DNA of 64,000 nt from Cristatella mucedo (taxonomy: Eukaryota; Bryozoa; Phylactolaemata; Cristatellidae): the NCBI GenBank assembly GCA_009760855.2, contig WPIO01000025.1, positions 1,595,501 through 1,659,500 of the forward strand, written 5' to 3'. Shown piece after piece: positions 1 to 11,794 of the stretch; position 1 is the stretch's first letter, and each line of letters begins with the position of its first letter. Made by a program: the position numbers and the translations under genes. The notes below the pieces were generated by a model. The model searched no databases. It was not told where the DNA came from and worked only from the letters and a program-made list of their open reading frames with translations.

Positions 1-207
1 AATGGTATGAGCCGGGTTTCGTAACACAGCCGAAATGCGAACAGACGACTGGCGCGGTTGTTTACAGGGACATAGGTATCTCGACCGTCAGGCTGTCAAC
101 CGTTACTCCTATAGGTTGAGTCGTGTCTTTGCTTCGGTACATTTTTTGCCACGTTATTGCTGTCACCTACAAGACAAGAGCGTTTCACCACTTAAGCAGG
201 GGCGTGT

Positions 208-220
208 CACGTGTCACGTG
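208..220. promoter_or_regulatory. Tandem CACGTG E-boxes
   Basis: Two CACGTG palindromes lie one base apart, at 208-213 and 215-220, the second within a TCACGTGA context. Such sites are bound by bHLH factors of the MITF/TFE and CLK/CYC classes in animals. They lie 300 bases upstream of a possible exon at 520-768, but no TATA box or start site was identified nearby. Chance occurrence is possible in GC-rich DNA. Confidence 0.3.
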
Positions 221-519
221 AGAGCAGCGCGTAGCAAGCAGCGACGCCAGATCGGCGGCTTGCACTGCACTGAGAATGGAAGCGTCGTTTCCGCTGTATG
301 CCGTTCTCCTTTGACTAGCACGTCATACGTGAGCGAAAACTCACTGTTCAAGTATTAGTTTGAAAAACGTTCGCAAGTGCCACATTCCCCAGCGATGCTT
401 CTAATAAGTAGGCGCCAGTTATGCATTTGCTAGGCCATGTATAGTGTGCGGTCTTCGTCTGAGTCCAATGTCTGCCAAAAGTTGATGTGTAGAAATGCAC
501 TCTATGTGCGATCTCGTAG

Positions 520-768
520 GCGTTCTGTCGCACCGAATCAAGCCGGCGTTCGTCACGAAGGCGGAGACCACGCAGCAGCTGAATGCCACCGCTGCGCATT
601 TGGCGAGGAAAAGAAACGCGACGGCAAAGATGACTCCCTGGGATCGCCGCGCCGAGACGGATTCAGCCAAAGCTGGAAGAAGGGGGATGCAAGTGGAGCA
701 GGAGCTTCGCAGAATGGACGAGCGGAAGAGAGAGAAGGAGAACGCCATCGAGCAGTTTCTTATGAGCG
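520..768 (+). CDS. Possible internal exon, charged helical segment
   Basis: A reading frame with coding-like codon use lies between a candidate acceptor (ctcgtag, AG at 518-519) and a donor (GCG|GTACGT, GT at 769-770). It encodes about 82 residues: an alanine/lysine-rich part, then a strongly charged stretch around EQELRRMDERKREKENAIEQ that looks helical. The exon ends with one base of a codon, and the WD-repeat exon at 3174 begins with the last two bases of a codon, so the two could be spliced in frame to give GGC (Gly). The acceptor lacks a strong pyrimidine tract, and I do not recognise the family. The antisense frame is hydrophobic only because it mirrors Lys/Glu codons. It could instead be an exon of another gene or chance. 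Confidence 0.38.
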
Positions 769-1331
769 GTACGTCGTCGCCTAGCCGAGCGCGCTCGCTC
801 ACACGAGCTCGCCTCCGCCGCCAAGTCGTGCGTGCGTCCGCAGCAGCAGCAGCAGCACCTTCCACAACCCTCAGCCTCGTCCGATACTGATAAGATAGCG
901 GTGGCAGCGGTGGCAGCGGCCGAGCAGACGGAAGGTGGTTGAATAATGTTGGCGCAGGCAAACGAAGCAGAGCCGATGAGGCTGCGTCGATAGCGAAAGA
1001 TAGCAGCACGAAGCCAGCAGTGTGCAGGGGTATGGCTGCTCATGGCCACATACAGGGGGTAAATCTTTTGGTCTAATGCTGTGTGATACTAATTTTTGGG
1101 TCCAATACTTTTCGGTCTAATACTGAGTGAACGCCCCTTCGTCTCGTTCTGCTCTCGTAACTTGGAATTCGCTATTCTCTCTTCACTACGGCACCTGAGC
1201 GAGTCCTTGACATTTGCAGACGTACTAGAAAGTCGTCGCTTCTTGTCGCCTAGATCCTGCAGGTCTGGCGACGGTTTCCGTCGGGTACACCCCATTTCTT
1301 TCTGTCTGTCTCTGTCGTCTCCGTCTGTCTT

Positions 1332-1430
<99 letters not shown>

Positions 1431-3173
1431 ACATGAGGCTCACGCCTCTCGATACACGTCTAGCGGTCGCCAGGTAACAGGGCTGTGGATCACGCGCTGC
1501 TGCCAGCGACGCCGTGCCGACGGACTGGCGGCTGGATTGAGGCAGTGCTTGTACGTGCCTGCCCAAAGTCTCGAAGGCAACGGCTGACAGCCTGCGCCGG
1601 CGAGACTCGTGCGCATCTTTGCACGGTCGCTGTGGTCTCGGAAGCGACCAGAGGCAGACCAGTAAATGCAGGTATCCGTCGTGAAGAATTAGCCTTCGTA
1701 ACTACCACTGTTTAGTAACCCGAGCATGCATTTCTCGGTGAGGTGGCTCGCAGAAACGCAGCCGACAGCGGCGGGGCCTGAAAGTGCCACTAGTCGGTAC
1801 GGCAGGCCTGGATGACTGGCAGTCTCGTGGTACATCCGTGCCTTCTCAAGGTCGCACTCGAGGCTTATTTTGCTTGAAAGTCAGCGTAAGACTGCCGAGG
1901 CCAAGTTCGGGCATCACGAACTCCCACGTGATGTGCGGTCGCTTGAGATAAAATGTAAGCGGCTTGATCTGATTCGTCTTCCTGTGGTTCGGATGCACCT
2001 TTTCCTTTAGAGGCGCGCTGGATTCACCTCGTCTCCCGAAAGCACAGGTGGCGTCCTCCGAGCCAGGGGCTCTCCGCCTCAAACGCAGGGACGGTCACGT
2101 GAACGCACTCCCCGATCCAGCCGCGAGGTCTGGCCAGCGAACGAAGCGCCGTCGATTTTAGTGGGTACAGCCGGCAAGGGCGGTAGTCTCGTCGCTCGCG
2201 GCTTCTAAAAACTGCTTCAAAGATAGGATCCCGCGAGCGACGCTCGTCCTCGATAGTGGCACCCAGCGGCTCGCGTGCACGACCCGCTCGCGCCTGCCTC
2301 CCTCGTTTGCTGTCGCCACCCTAAGCAAACCGTACGCGTTTCGCCGGGTTGTTTCTGCTAGTCGCCGCCGGGCGGCGCTGGCTCAACATCGCCCTTCTCG
2401 TACGAGTTTCGCGGTTGCACCGCTGAATGGCCGCTTCAATGGCCGCAAAGGATTCGGGATACGTGCTGAACGTGAAATGCGCTGTCATCATGGGCGATCG
2501 CGTGAATCGAAGTGTACATCGTTGGGCAGAGGCGCAGGCGAGGGAGCGGTATGCGAAGGGCTTCGGTAGGTTTTTCACGATGGCACTAGTTCAAATTGAT
2601 TGTCACAAAAAATTACTTAAATATATCGCTGATATTACAAACATACTTACAGTTGAGGCACTCTCTTTTCACCTACTGCTTCAGCAAGTCTGTTGGTTAC
2701 TGAATGCATACCGAAAGGCGCCCAGGCTTTGAAAAGTTCGCAGTCCCGCGAAACACCCACTTAGTCCATGCGGCTTTGCGGAGCTTAAGACGAAGATCCA
2801 CTACATTAGCTACTACTAGAGCTACCGCTTGCGCATTCACACTGGGCGCTCGCTTTGGGACCGCAGATAAGCGTCCGCATTGCAGCGCCTCGCCGAAATG
2901 CTCTTGCTGGCTCGCCAAATGTCCTGTGGGGGCCAAATCGTTACCCTTGGCCAGCCACCAGGGCAGCGCTCTCGGCTCGACGCATTGCATCAGTCAAGTA
3001 CGCTCTCTGCGCTGCTCCGAAGCGGAAGCCGCAAGACGCGCGGAGCAGGAGCGCTCAGTCTCCGCTACGTCGGCTGTGGCGTTCTGCAAAAGCGACTGCC
3101 GCAAGCGGGCGGCCGCCTTCTGCTGCGCCCGCCGCAGTCGCCGAGCTTCGACGGCTCGTTCTGCCTCTTGCAG
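769..3173 (+). other. Probable intron with TC microsatellite
   Basis: If the exon at 520-768 joins the one at 3174, this is a 2.4-kb intron. It holds a long TC array (1331-1427), CGG-rich stretches and no convincing coding exon. A frame at 2427-2565 ends at a GTAGGT donor in a phase that also fits 3174, but its only upstream AG has no pyrimidine tract. The intron ends in ctgcctcttgcag. Confidence 0.4.
1331..1427. repeat. (TC)n microsatellite
   Basis: About 97 bases of nearly pure TC/CT dinucleotide with one TTT interruption. Confidence 0.97.
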
Positions 3174-3847
3174 GCAACGGGAAGGTGATCGTGGCGTCGT
3201 ACTTTGCTCACCACCTGTGCGTCTTCGACGTGGAGCGCCGCGACCACGTGCAGACGCTCGAGGACGACGCCAGCGTCCTGCACCTGTACGCCGCCGCGCT
3301 GACGCACGACGGCAGCTACCTGGCGCTCTCCAACTACGACGAGGAGCGCAAGGCGAGCTACGTCACGCTGTGGGACTGCTTCGGCGGCGAGGTGCGCAAG
3401 CGGCTGCGCAACGAGCGCGACGTTCGCGCCGTCGGCATATCCGGCGACGGCCGACGCGTGGTGATCGGCAAGGGCGAGGGCGAGCTGCGCGTCTGGCAGC
3501 CCGCCGAGAAGGGCTCCGTGCGAAAGCTGACGCCCTACCCGGGCTTCCGCTTCTTGCCCAGTGGCGGCAACAAGGCGTTCGTGCTGCGCGGCGGCTCGAT
3601 AGCTCTGGTGTACGCCGGCGACGTGTCGGCCTGGGACCTGGACGCCGGCGTCAGCCTGGCCGTGTACACGCCGGACACGAAGATATCGTCGCTGGTGGCG
3701 GCTTTCGACGGCCGACTGATAAGCTTCGGCCTGTGCGACTCGACTAGCGCCGTGGCTCTGAGGCTCATGTGCCGATCCGACGAGTCGGACGAGGCCGCCC
3801 CGCGCAATATGCTTGGCGAACTGCCCGATGACAGTGACGCCGACTGA
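3174..3847 (+). CDS. Terminal exon, WD-repeat protein (NACHT/WD type)
   Basis: This is the last coding exon of a WD-repeat protein, starting after a clear acceptor (ctgcctcttgcag) and ending at TGA 3845-3847. It encodes 223 complete residues. Four blade-like endings are visible: LCVFDVERRD, SYVTLWDCFGG, GELRVWQPAEKG and SAWDLDAG, each preceded by a small/hydrophobic strand, as in beta-propeller blades. The tail is acidic (ELPDDSDAD). The arrangement resembles the C-terminal propeller of NACHT- and WD-repeat proteins (NWD1/NWD2), whose propeller regulates an N-terminal NTPase; that assignment is from memory of the family, without a search. No NACHT domain is present here; it would lie upstream of the window or in exons not seen. 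Codon use is strongly G/C-ending. Another WD-repeat family remains possible. Confidence 0.8.
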
Positions 3848-3930
3848 CCGACCGACTGACCGACTTCTGTCCATCTCAATGTTGCTCAGTAGCGCGCGGC
3901 TGCTCTAGGAAGTGAAAACGACTGCTTAAT

Positions 3931-3936
3931 AATAAA
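3931..3936 (+). terminator. Poly(A) signal of the WD-repeat gene
   Basis: AATAAA lies 84 bases after the stop codon and is followed by a T-rich stretch (ctttatttttac). This is the expected position for cleavage and polyadenylation of the gene ending at 3847, giving a 3' UTR of about 100 bases. Confidence 0.75.
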
Positions 3937-3959
3937 CTTTATTTTTACACAGAATCTCG

Positions 3960-4950
3960 TGTCTAATCGTATCGCATAAGTACGAGTGGAGTGCGGAAGT
4001 GACGGAGTTCGGGACGGCGGAAGTTAAGCTGCGCCCAGCTCGTAATGCAACCGGCGGCGGCGAATCTGCAACGAACAGCTGTACTCTAGGTTTATTATAC
4101 TCTAGGTTTTATTAAATTAAATTATGTTGTATATTGTATTTATATATTATATTATATTTTTATGTTTATATATATTAGTTATACTCCAGGTTTATTGGGC
4201 AACGCGACGCAGCAGCGCAGGTGACTAATTGGTGATGATGCTAGTTTATGAAGCGCCACTGCCTTTATCAAGGCATCAATTTTTTTAGCTCTAATTTCTG
4301 ATACCGTGAATCAGGAGTCGGCGTCATTTTCGGCTTCGCAATACTGCTGTACGGCGACCGCGAGCGGTTCGCTACAATTTCTAGAGGCGGTGCGCTTTTA
4401 AGCTGCGACGAGACGTCAACGTGACCAATGCAATCAGGTAGCCAGATCGGATACCCGTGCTTTATTAAGGTGCCTTGCTCTGGTGCCGCGGAGATCTACC
4501 TTCAAGCGATTTCATGAGATAATCCCGTGCTCTCCTGGAGAGTGGCCAATATCGTCAGCTGCACTTCGAGAGATGCGGCGATGAGCGAAAGTTCGCCAAT
4601 TGACAAACGAGCGCAGCGCTCGCTGACGAGCTGTAGGCCAGAGTTAGCGGCGACGCAGCTGTCGCTAAACCTACGACACGCCGCGTCGTCTTTTTGCTCT
4701 AGAGGTCCCTCAACGCTGCACGCGCAGACCGATGCTGCGCAGGTAACCGATGCAGCGGCTCGCAATAAGCGCTTACCGGCAAGCTCGATAAATATCGAGG
4801 TCCTGAAGTCGTTCGCTGGAAGAATCAGAGTCCCAAATAATCAGTAAAGCAGGATTGGTATAGAACGCAGCATTTCTTGAATAGCAGTCACCCTCGCGAG
4901 CATAGTGCACTTGCCCAGCGACTCGCTTCCTTTACTGAGGCTAATATAAA
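3960..4950. other. Intergenic, no gene seen
   Basis: It contains an AT-rich patch (4080-4195) in which a TACTC(T/C)AGGTTTATT-like motif recurs three times, and otherwise unremarkable DNA without splice-bounded coding frames. Confidence 0.5.
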
Positions 4951-4954
4951 TATA

Positions 4955-5135
4955 AAAATACTTTTGTTATGGCACCCTCAGAGAACTCAATCTCTTTCCA
5001 GGCACTTTTACATTTGTTGCATAGAAAGCACGATCGAATGGTTAGCGGTAGCATGCTCAATAAGCAACAAGAATGACATGGTTAGAAGTGGCATGCACAA
5101 GGTCAGCATGCAGGTAGTTTATCACTTTAACAGGG
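4955..5135 (-). mobile_element. L2-like LINE 3' tail
   Basis: Read on the minus strand, this matches the common LINE 3' end of this window: a GCATGC-rich 3' UTR, then a degenerate AAAGAGATTGAGTTCTCTGAGGG block and an AT-rich tail. Only the untranslated end remains; it is a 5'-truncated relic. Confidence 0.7.
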
Positions 5136-5184
5136 GAGGCAGCTCACTATAGGGATGCATACGCCTCCGTAAAGCCCAAGCTTC

Positions 5185-5420
5185 GAAAGCTCGTCTCGAG
5201 GATTTGACTGATACGCAACGAGAGAGCGATTGCCGCTCAAGCTTTAGAAAAATCCGCTGCTTGCGCATGCCCGCCCTTCCTAACTTCGTGCAATCAAACG
5301 CTCGAGCTCGGCAGGCTTGGGGAGCTTCAGGTTTGAACATCCGCCAGCCTCGTTCCAGGCTCATAGGCGAAATGTGCTCGCACGTCACCATCCAGGTCTT
5401 CTAGTCCGAGTCATGCATCT
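5185..5420 (+). mobile_element. LINE fragment, second family
   Basis: This segment is homologous in inverse orientation to 31140-31310. The other copy continues into a frame reading FSSYASEVWNSLP, a motif typical of the C-terminal end of L2/CR1-type reverse transcriptases. Stop codons and frame changes show that it is dead. It is distinct in sequence from the main LINE family of the window. Confidence 0.5.
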
Positions 5421-5899
5421 GGCTATTTAATATTGCTCGCTGAAAGCGAGAGGGATTGCTGATATGTAGAATCGAGGCCGCTCAATCAAAAGACCGCCAT
5501 ATTACTCTATCTGCCCGGCGGGCTCCCCGATCGAGTCGCGAGTCGACTTTGACATTCTGTCTGTGCTCGGTCACCCCGTTCACTCATTCCTAAAGGCCCA
5601 TCGGGCCAATAGCTCCTCGGTCCTCACCTTCAAACAACCCGCTCCAGACTCTGATCATTTAGCTGTACCTCTTGCTAACTTCGCATCTTTCGGTGGCAGG
5701 CCCTTCAGTTCCCATGTATATAAAGTCTGAATTAATAAGCTTGATGTAGTTAACTTAACAGTTAACAGTGCACTTAGGAGTGCTAGTGGAGAGCATACTC
5801 TCGCGCAATCTGTTCGTGTGCAGAGTCGCGGAGATTCCTTATAATTTACGAAACAATTTCACAAGATGCGCCATGTTAAGCGGCGGCTTGAACTCTATT

Positions 5900-6278
5900 T
5901 TAAGAATTCAGAGTTAATGCTCCCAAAGCCTGGAATTCCCTCCCGACCTGCGTCAGAATATCCTCTGACCTGACCACATTTAAAAGAAACTTGAAAACAC
6001 ACCTATTTAGGACAGCATCTAGTGGGTCCCTTTAATTCTTCCTTCATGTGCTCATGCATGCTGACACTGTGCATGCTGCCACTAACCACATTTTCATGCT
6101 GACTCCATGCATGTCACCCCTAACCATGTTATTCATTTTGTTTGTTTTTTTCAAGCATGATTTTACTTACCATTCAATTGCATTTCCCTTTGCAGCAAAT
6201 GTAAAGACACTAGAAAGAGATTAAGTTCTCCGAGGGCGCTTTATCAAGTGCATTATTATTGTTATTATTATTATTATG
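5900..6278 (+). mobile_element. L2-like LINE, truncated 3' end
   Basis: The copy begins near a decayed SSYAPKAWNSLP-type C-terminal frame, continues through TTFKRNLKTHLFRTA, and ends with the 3' UTR, the AGAGATTAAGTTCTC block, GGCGCTTTATCAAGTGC and an ATT-rich tail ending about 6278. This is the standard 3' end for the family here. Most of the reverse transcriptase is missing. Confidence 0.8.
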
Positions 6279-6284
6279 AAGATC

Positions 6285-8235
6285 TTTCAATTTCAGAGAC
6301 TTCATTCGAGTCTACATCCAGGAGCATGAAAAACAAGGGCTTCTTTTTTCCACCAAAAACTTAAATCCTGCCGGTCAGTCCAAAAACAAGTTTATAAGAC
6401 GATAATCAATTTGCTGGCCAATGCTGTGTGGTCTCACTCCCCAGATATAAACAGGTTGGCAGAAACGTTTCCAGCCTTCCTTACTGGACAAATTCGTGCC
6501 TCCACAAAGCCCCAACTAAAAAACTTGCTGAATCGCGATCTGTGACCTCTCTTAAAAGATTTTCCGAGGTTTCTCCGTGCAATGTGGCTACCTTATTAAG
6601 GTCCAGTAAAAAGAGCTCGTCTGCTGAATACCCTATACCACACTGTCAGCGGTCTTCACTGGTAGACCAACTTTGCACAGCCATAACCGAGATTTTTAGT
6701 GCTTATCTAGAAAAAAGGGGTTGTATTCGAACTCTTTAAATCGGCCATCTTTAGACCGATGCATAAAATGCCAGGACTAGATACAGAAGTTTCTGCAACT
6801 ATCGCACAGTTTCTCTTCTTCATTTTTGTCAAAGATTCTGGCACAAATTGTCGTTAAGCAGCTGATGGCACACATTGATAAGAACAAAATTTCGGAACAA
6901 TGTCAATCGGGTTCAAGCGGCAGCACTTAACGCAAACTGCTTTACTCTATCTAACCAATAACATTCTACGCAGCAACGATGACCGGAATATTACTGCCCT
7001 AGTGCTGCTAGATCTATCAGCTGCCATCGCAACCATTTATCGCGATATACTACCTGAACGATTAAGAACAACCATCATTCTGGCAGTCGAGTCACTACCG
7101 TGGTTTAAATCGTACTTGTCCGATTATGTTCAACCCGTGTCGTGTGGGGTCAGGTCCCATTCCCAGACCAGTCATCTGTAGAGTCCCTCAAGGATCCTTC
7201 CTCGATCCTTTGCTGTTCTTTTTTTTATACTAAACCTCTGGAAAAAGTTATACAGTAAGATATCAGTTTTATTCTGACGATGCACAGCTTTATTTTTCGT
7301 TTAAACCCTCAGAATCAGCTGCAATGACCGATAAAGCAAATGGTTGCCTTCAAGACATCAATCTTGAATTTTGGCAGATTTCTCTAAACTAAACGACGGT
7401 AATACGGAACCGCTGCTCATAGGATACCACAAGCGTATGGTTATACGAGAAGGCTTTGATCTTCTAATGGATGATGCTGCTGTGCAATTATCACTTCGTG
7501 TTCGGAATTTACGTGATGTCTTCGACAGCTGCCTACATTTTAAAAGCTTCCTTAAGACGAATGCTTCCAGCTCGTTAAGAAGACTGCTTTCACAGTTGGC
7601 CATCGCTTCTGATCCCTATCTAAGATTAGGAACGGTATTCCATAGTGGCTTGCATGTAATTTAGCTAGCTCTTTCGTTCTGTCTCGGCTAGATTACTACA
7701 TTTCCTTTTTGGCTTGGCTATCAAAAAAGCCACCAAGCCTCTGCAGCTGATGATGAATACATGGCAAGGCTAGTTTAACAGTTCCAGGGGTTTGACCATG
7801 TATCTCCTTTGCTGAAAAAGCTAGGATGGCTGCAGTTTTGATCAAAGAATAAAGAGCCAAAATTCTTATGCTGACCTGCATGGCCTGCCACGTCTTGGCT
7901 TCTCCATACCAAGCTGAACTTCTACACCAGTTTCAGCTTCCTCATGCCCTCAGGTCATGTAAGGACAATAAGTTAGCAGCTCCATTCCTCCGCTTAAAGA
8001 CTGCTTGGCGATAGAAGCTTTTGCTCTGCAGGTCCTATATTGAGGAACCACCGCCCACGGTTTCTAATAAATGACAACTACTCTCCTGCCACAGACTAAG
8101 GTGTATAATTTCCTGCCGTCCTGAGCTGCTACTAAGTTACCACTACAACTGCTCTACTCACTCAGCTATGCTTCTCACTATCTCTTTGTTGGTTGTGAGA
8201 TGAAGTCTGCTGGCTGTCGAATGCATCCAGATCAC
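6285..8235 (+). mobile_element. Degenerate L2/CR1-like LINE with reverse transcriptase
   Basis: This is the longest LINE relic in the window. Several frames together cover a reverse transcriptase: an endonuclease-RT linker near 6400-6500; a fingers segment with QSGFKRQHLTQTALLYLTNN and ALVLLDLSAA near 6905-7030; a palm with WFKSYLSDYVQPVSCGVRS near 7110-7160; a degenerate VPQGS block and a YSDDAQLYF catalytic block near 7270-7300; then the thumb region near 7370-7660. The order matches L2/Jockey-type RTs. Frameshifts and stops break it throughout, so no working protein is made. Its 3' end (around 8160-8235) is homologous to 55300-55425. Confidence 0.82.
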
Positions 8236-8399
8236 TGCCTAGTAGGAATCCTGCTTATTCAAATGCACTGAACATCCACAGGTACGCAGCATGCTGAGCA
8301 AGCACAAAACCAGACATGTGAGAAAACAGACAACGAAAAAAAGAAAGAGACAAAGGAAACAGACAAGACAGCCGAGGCCTATATATATATGTGGTCGGG

Positions 8400-8735
8400 G
8401 AATCTGGCGAAAGCAGATGCGTTGACATGTGACACTGAAGCTATGCGACGTACGCTTAGGCGGTGGCAGAAGTCAGAAGCGTATTCCAGACTTTCGTTCC
8501 CTCACGAACGGAAACCAGGATCTGCAAGAGATCATGATTTAGTGCGAGGAACAACGAAATGACGGACAGGCATGTTGCGACGGTGAAAGAGCACTTTGGA
8601 GGAGTAATGAGGTGGCGCAGATAGTCTGGCGCTAGTGATCTGGGCGATTTGTAAGCTTGAGATAGAGGAATTTGAAGTCGATGCGATTACTAGGAAAACA
8701 GTGCAGCTCAGGCAAAGTGGTGCCATTTGGCAGCA
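8400..8735 (-). mobile_element. Old LINE RT C-terminal relic
   Basis: On the minus strand the frames read like the C-terminal part of an L2/CR1-type RT: a decayed IDFK motif, then a YLR-L-like block, then EGTKVWNTLL, which corresponds to the AWNSLP motif. Heavily mutated, with several frame changes; older than the main family. Confidence 0.45.
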
Positions 8736-9269
8736 CCTGCGGACGCAAGAAGCGGCTCAATATAAGCTGTATTAGTTGTCTCATCCAGTGAAACTGTCAT
8801 CTGCTGGATGCTCCTACGGGGCAGCGTCTATTCGGACGGCCGACCGCAAAGCTGGAAATCAGCGGTGTCATAAAATAATGTCAAACTTGTTTTGCTTTCT
8901 TTCCTTGAAATGAGCTGTTATAACTGCATTGTGTTTCGCACACGTGCGAAACCAATGAAAGCGCCTTCTCCAAGTGTTTACCCAGGCTTTCAGCAAGTCT
9001 GCAAAACCAATTCGTTTGGTCACCTTTTCGAATATTGTTTTTATTATAGCGGGAGAGGCTTTTCATGGTTCAATGTGCATTGATATAATTTTTAGATATG
9101 CTTTTAATAACCGACGACTTTTTGCTTTGCTCTAGATACGCCTTTCCAGATGTTATTAGGAAAGATGAATCGCTTCCAAATTGCAATCGGCCGAGGCGAG
9201 GATTTAATGCGAGTGCCAATGCTAACCTCTCTTCGTTTGTGACTGCACAGAGCCGCACGGACTGAGTAG

Positions 9270-9925
9270 ATAATATAATAATAATAATATATTGCACTTG
9301 ATAAAGCGCCCTCAGAGAACTTAATCTCTTTCTAGGCGCTTTACATTTGCTGCAAAGTGATACGCAATAGAATAGTAAGTAAAATCATGCTTGAAAAACA
9401 AACAAAATGAATAACATGGTTAGGGGTTACATGCACTGGGTCAGAATGCAAATGTGGTTAGTGGCAGCATGAACAGTGTCAGCACGCATAAGCACATCGA
9501 GGACGAATCACAAGGACCCACTAAATGCTGTCCTAAATAGGTATGTTTTTAAGTTTCTTTTAAATGTGGTCAGGTCGGGGGATGTTCTGATGCAGGTCGG
9601 GAGGGAGTTCCAGGCTGTGGGAGCATATGAACTAAATGCAGGGTCTCCAAAGGATTTAAGGTTTGTACGAGATATTTGTAGACTGTTAGATTCCGAAAAG
9701 CGGGTGGTACGATGCTTGGCCTGGTGGGGGAGTAGATCTGAGAGATAAGCTGGAGCCAAAGAATGAAGAGACCTAAAAGTGAGCGACAAAACCTTGAAGT
9801 CAATCCGTTGCTTGACTGGTAACCAGTGCAGGTCGGCGAGAAGTGGAGTAATGTGGCAACTGCGACGCTCACGACAGACAAGCCTAGCTGCATAGATGAT
9901 ACGCAGCGAAGATTTTTGCACCTTT
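9270..9925 (-). mobile_element. L2-like LINE, 3' part with RT C-terminus
   Basis: On the minus strand an open frame at 9921-9508 encodes 137 residues of RT C-terminus: AARLVCRERRSCHITPLLAD, LHWLPVKQRIDFKVLSL, PAYLSDLLPHQAKHRTTRF, AWNSLPTCIRTSPDLTTFKR, ending KTYLFRTAFSGSL and a stop. It is the best-preserved copy of this part in the window. The 3' UTR and an ATT-repeat tail (plus-strand ataataataat at 9270-9290) follow. The 5' end is cut off at about 9925, typical of abortive target-primed reverse transcription. Confidence 0.87.
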
Positions 9926-9949
9926 GAAGTAAAAAACTAAGCGGCTTTC

Positions 9950-10500
9950 GTTGTGCGATAATGCCACTGCCGCCGCCGCCGTCGTCGTCGGCAGCGCCAC
10001 CGGAGCCTCCGCCGCCACTACCGTCGTCAGCGACGTTTGACGTTGCATCTGCCGAATTGGGCCCCTTCCACAAGAGGACAAGCGGCGGCTGGCGAGCGTG
10101 AGGTCCATCGATGGAGCGGCGCGCGCGCAAGCGAAACTGCGGTGTGCCACCTGAAATCACGTTTTATCGCGCTGGACAGCGAGCTGAAACGGAGCCTCAC
10201 GCCGATGCGGAAGAAATATGAACGGAAACAATGGCGCCGCGACGCTGCGAGCGCTCTGGCTGCAGCAGCCGCCGCCGCCGCCGCCGCCGCCGTCTCGCAT
10301 TGCTGTCGCCCTCGCCCTAATTGCGGCCGAAATAGCGGGACGTTCGACTGCAAATACGGCTGAGCGGCAAGACGCATGTCCATCGGGCGTTCCGCCTGAG
10401 CAGGATGGGCGAAAAGAATGAGCGTCCGGCCAGTTCTAGCGGAATGAATCTGGCTGAGAGGAACTGTGTCGGCTTTTTGCAGCACATAGAGCTCGGACAG
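9950..10500. other. CpG- and trinucleotide-rich stretch
   Basis: GCC/GCG trinucleotide runs at 9965-10020 and 10258-10295 lie in CpG-rich DNA. Long alanine, glycine or proline frames here are products of the triplet runs on both strands, not evidence of a protein. Confidence 0.5.
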
Positions 10501-11790
10501 GCAGAACGGGCGCTGCTCAGCGCGTCGACGCAATTGTTACATCGGAGACAGCCCCTTGAATTTTCGGACCCTATTGTATAATCGAATTCAACTGACCGCA
10601 CTAAGTTTCGATATACTTTTTCTCTACTTGCACCATCCTTCTTGCGTTGCGGTAACGTTTCCTGTAGCAAAATACCCATCTACAGTTTTTGTACGCGGGG
10701 CACGATATCTCTGGATCGCTGTAAGCGGCTACTTCGCAGCTAAGCAAAATACCAATTCCTAAAGATTTACAGTGCATAGGAAACTTGTCTTTACAGGCGA
10801 ACAGTTATTGTGCAGCAGCTTATTATTGTCAAAAGATAGATTAGTAATTGCATACAAGAAGTGTTCAACCTACACAAGAAAAGCTAATTCGCACGGTAGT
10901 AAACATTGGACCTAACCGTGAGAGCACCGAATTTAGGAACGCGGTTTGCACCGGGCGTTGAATGAGAGCGATAGCTAGGTCGAGACCATTAGCAGTCTAG
11001 TTTAGCCTTTTACAGCTAAGCTAGCGTTCAATAATTTTTGAAATTTATTTCTTAGTTGATGAAAATGACTTGAGATAGATCAGTGAAAGATCTTGCTGTC
11101 GACAGAGTTGATGCTTTGGATTACGGTCTGGCAAAAACGTTCAGATGCCTGGCGATACCACTCTCACTTGCAGAAGAGTAGTTTGGGGTAGTCAGTTTGG
11201 CTCCCATTTTTCTTTCGGTGATGGTGCTGCAAATCCACCGCCGTTCTCCAGCCTTGGCCTCTCGCGAACTCATTTATTTAAGCACGATGACGGCTAAAGG
11301 TCCAGCCGTGAGGCGACGCACGCGGTGGGGTTGCAGTTGAACTGCACGCAGGGCTGACCTGCAGTAGCTCAGCGGAACTTGAACCAGCCACGCTTTTACT
11401 GAGTGCTCTTTAGTACGTACACGGAGAGCGGCCGCCAGTGCTCCAAAGCGTCTCAGTAGAATCTTAAAGTCAATGAATTCTCTACCCTGCTGATACAGCT
11501 AAGCCGCCAAACGATCACGTACCGGGTGCAAGGTGGTGCAAGTCAGGACCACCACGCACACTGGATGCTTAGGCTAGCTATGGCCGAATAGCAGAAGGCA
11601 GCCCGTTTTCGGGCCCTGACTGCAAAGCGCCGCAATAATCTTTGATTTCAACGCTAGTGGAAGGGCTCTTTTTCAGCTGCTCAAATCAGATTTAAAACAC
11701 CCGCTGAAAGTTTTTTATGGTGGCTGTGCGATTCTATAGCTCAAGGTGCGAGATTCGATCTCACAAATTTTTTGTTTCGGCCCTGCATTA
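10500..11790. other. No gene seen
   Basis: Mixed-composition DNA without recognisable coding exons or repeats. Confidence 0.4.
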
Positions 11791-11794
11791 AAAA

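Noticed and set aside
2427-2565. Possible exon before 3174 ending at GTAGGT with compatible phase
   Set aside because: An in-frame stop lies directly before the ATG, and the only upstream AG (gcaaag) has no pyrimidine tract, so a proper acceptor is missing. Kept only as an alternative to 520-768.
3065-3874. 269-residue minus-strand frame
   Set aside because: It is the antisense shadow of the WD-repeat exon; the sense strand has blade motifs, a splice acceptor and a poly(A) signal.
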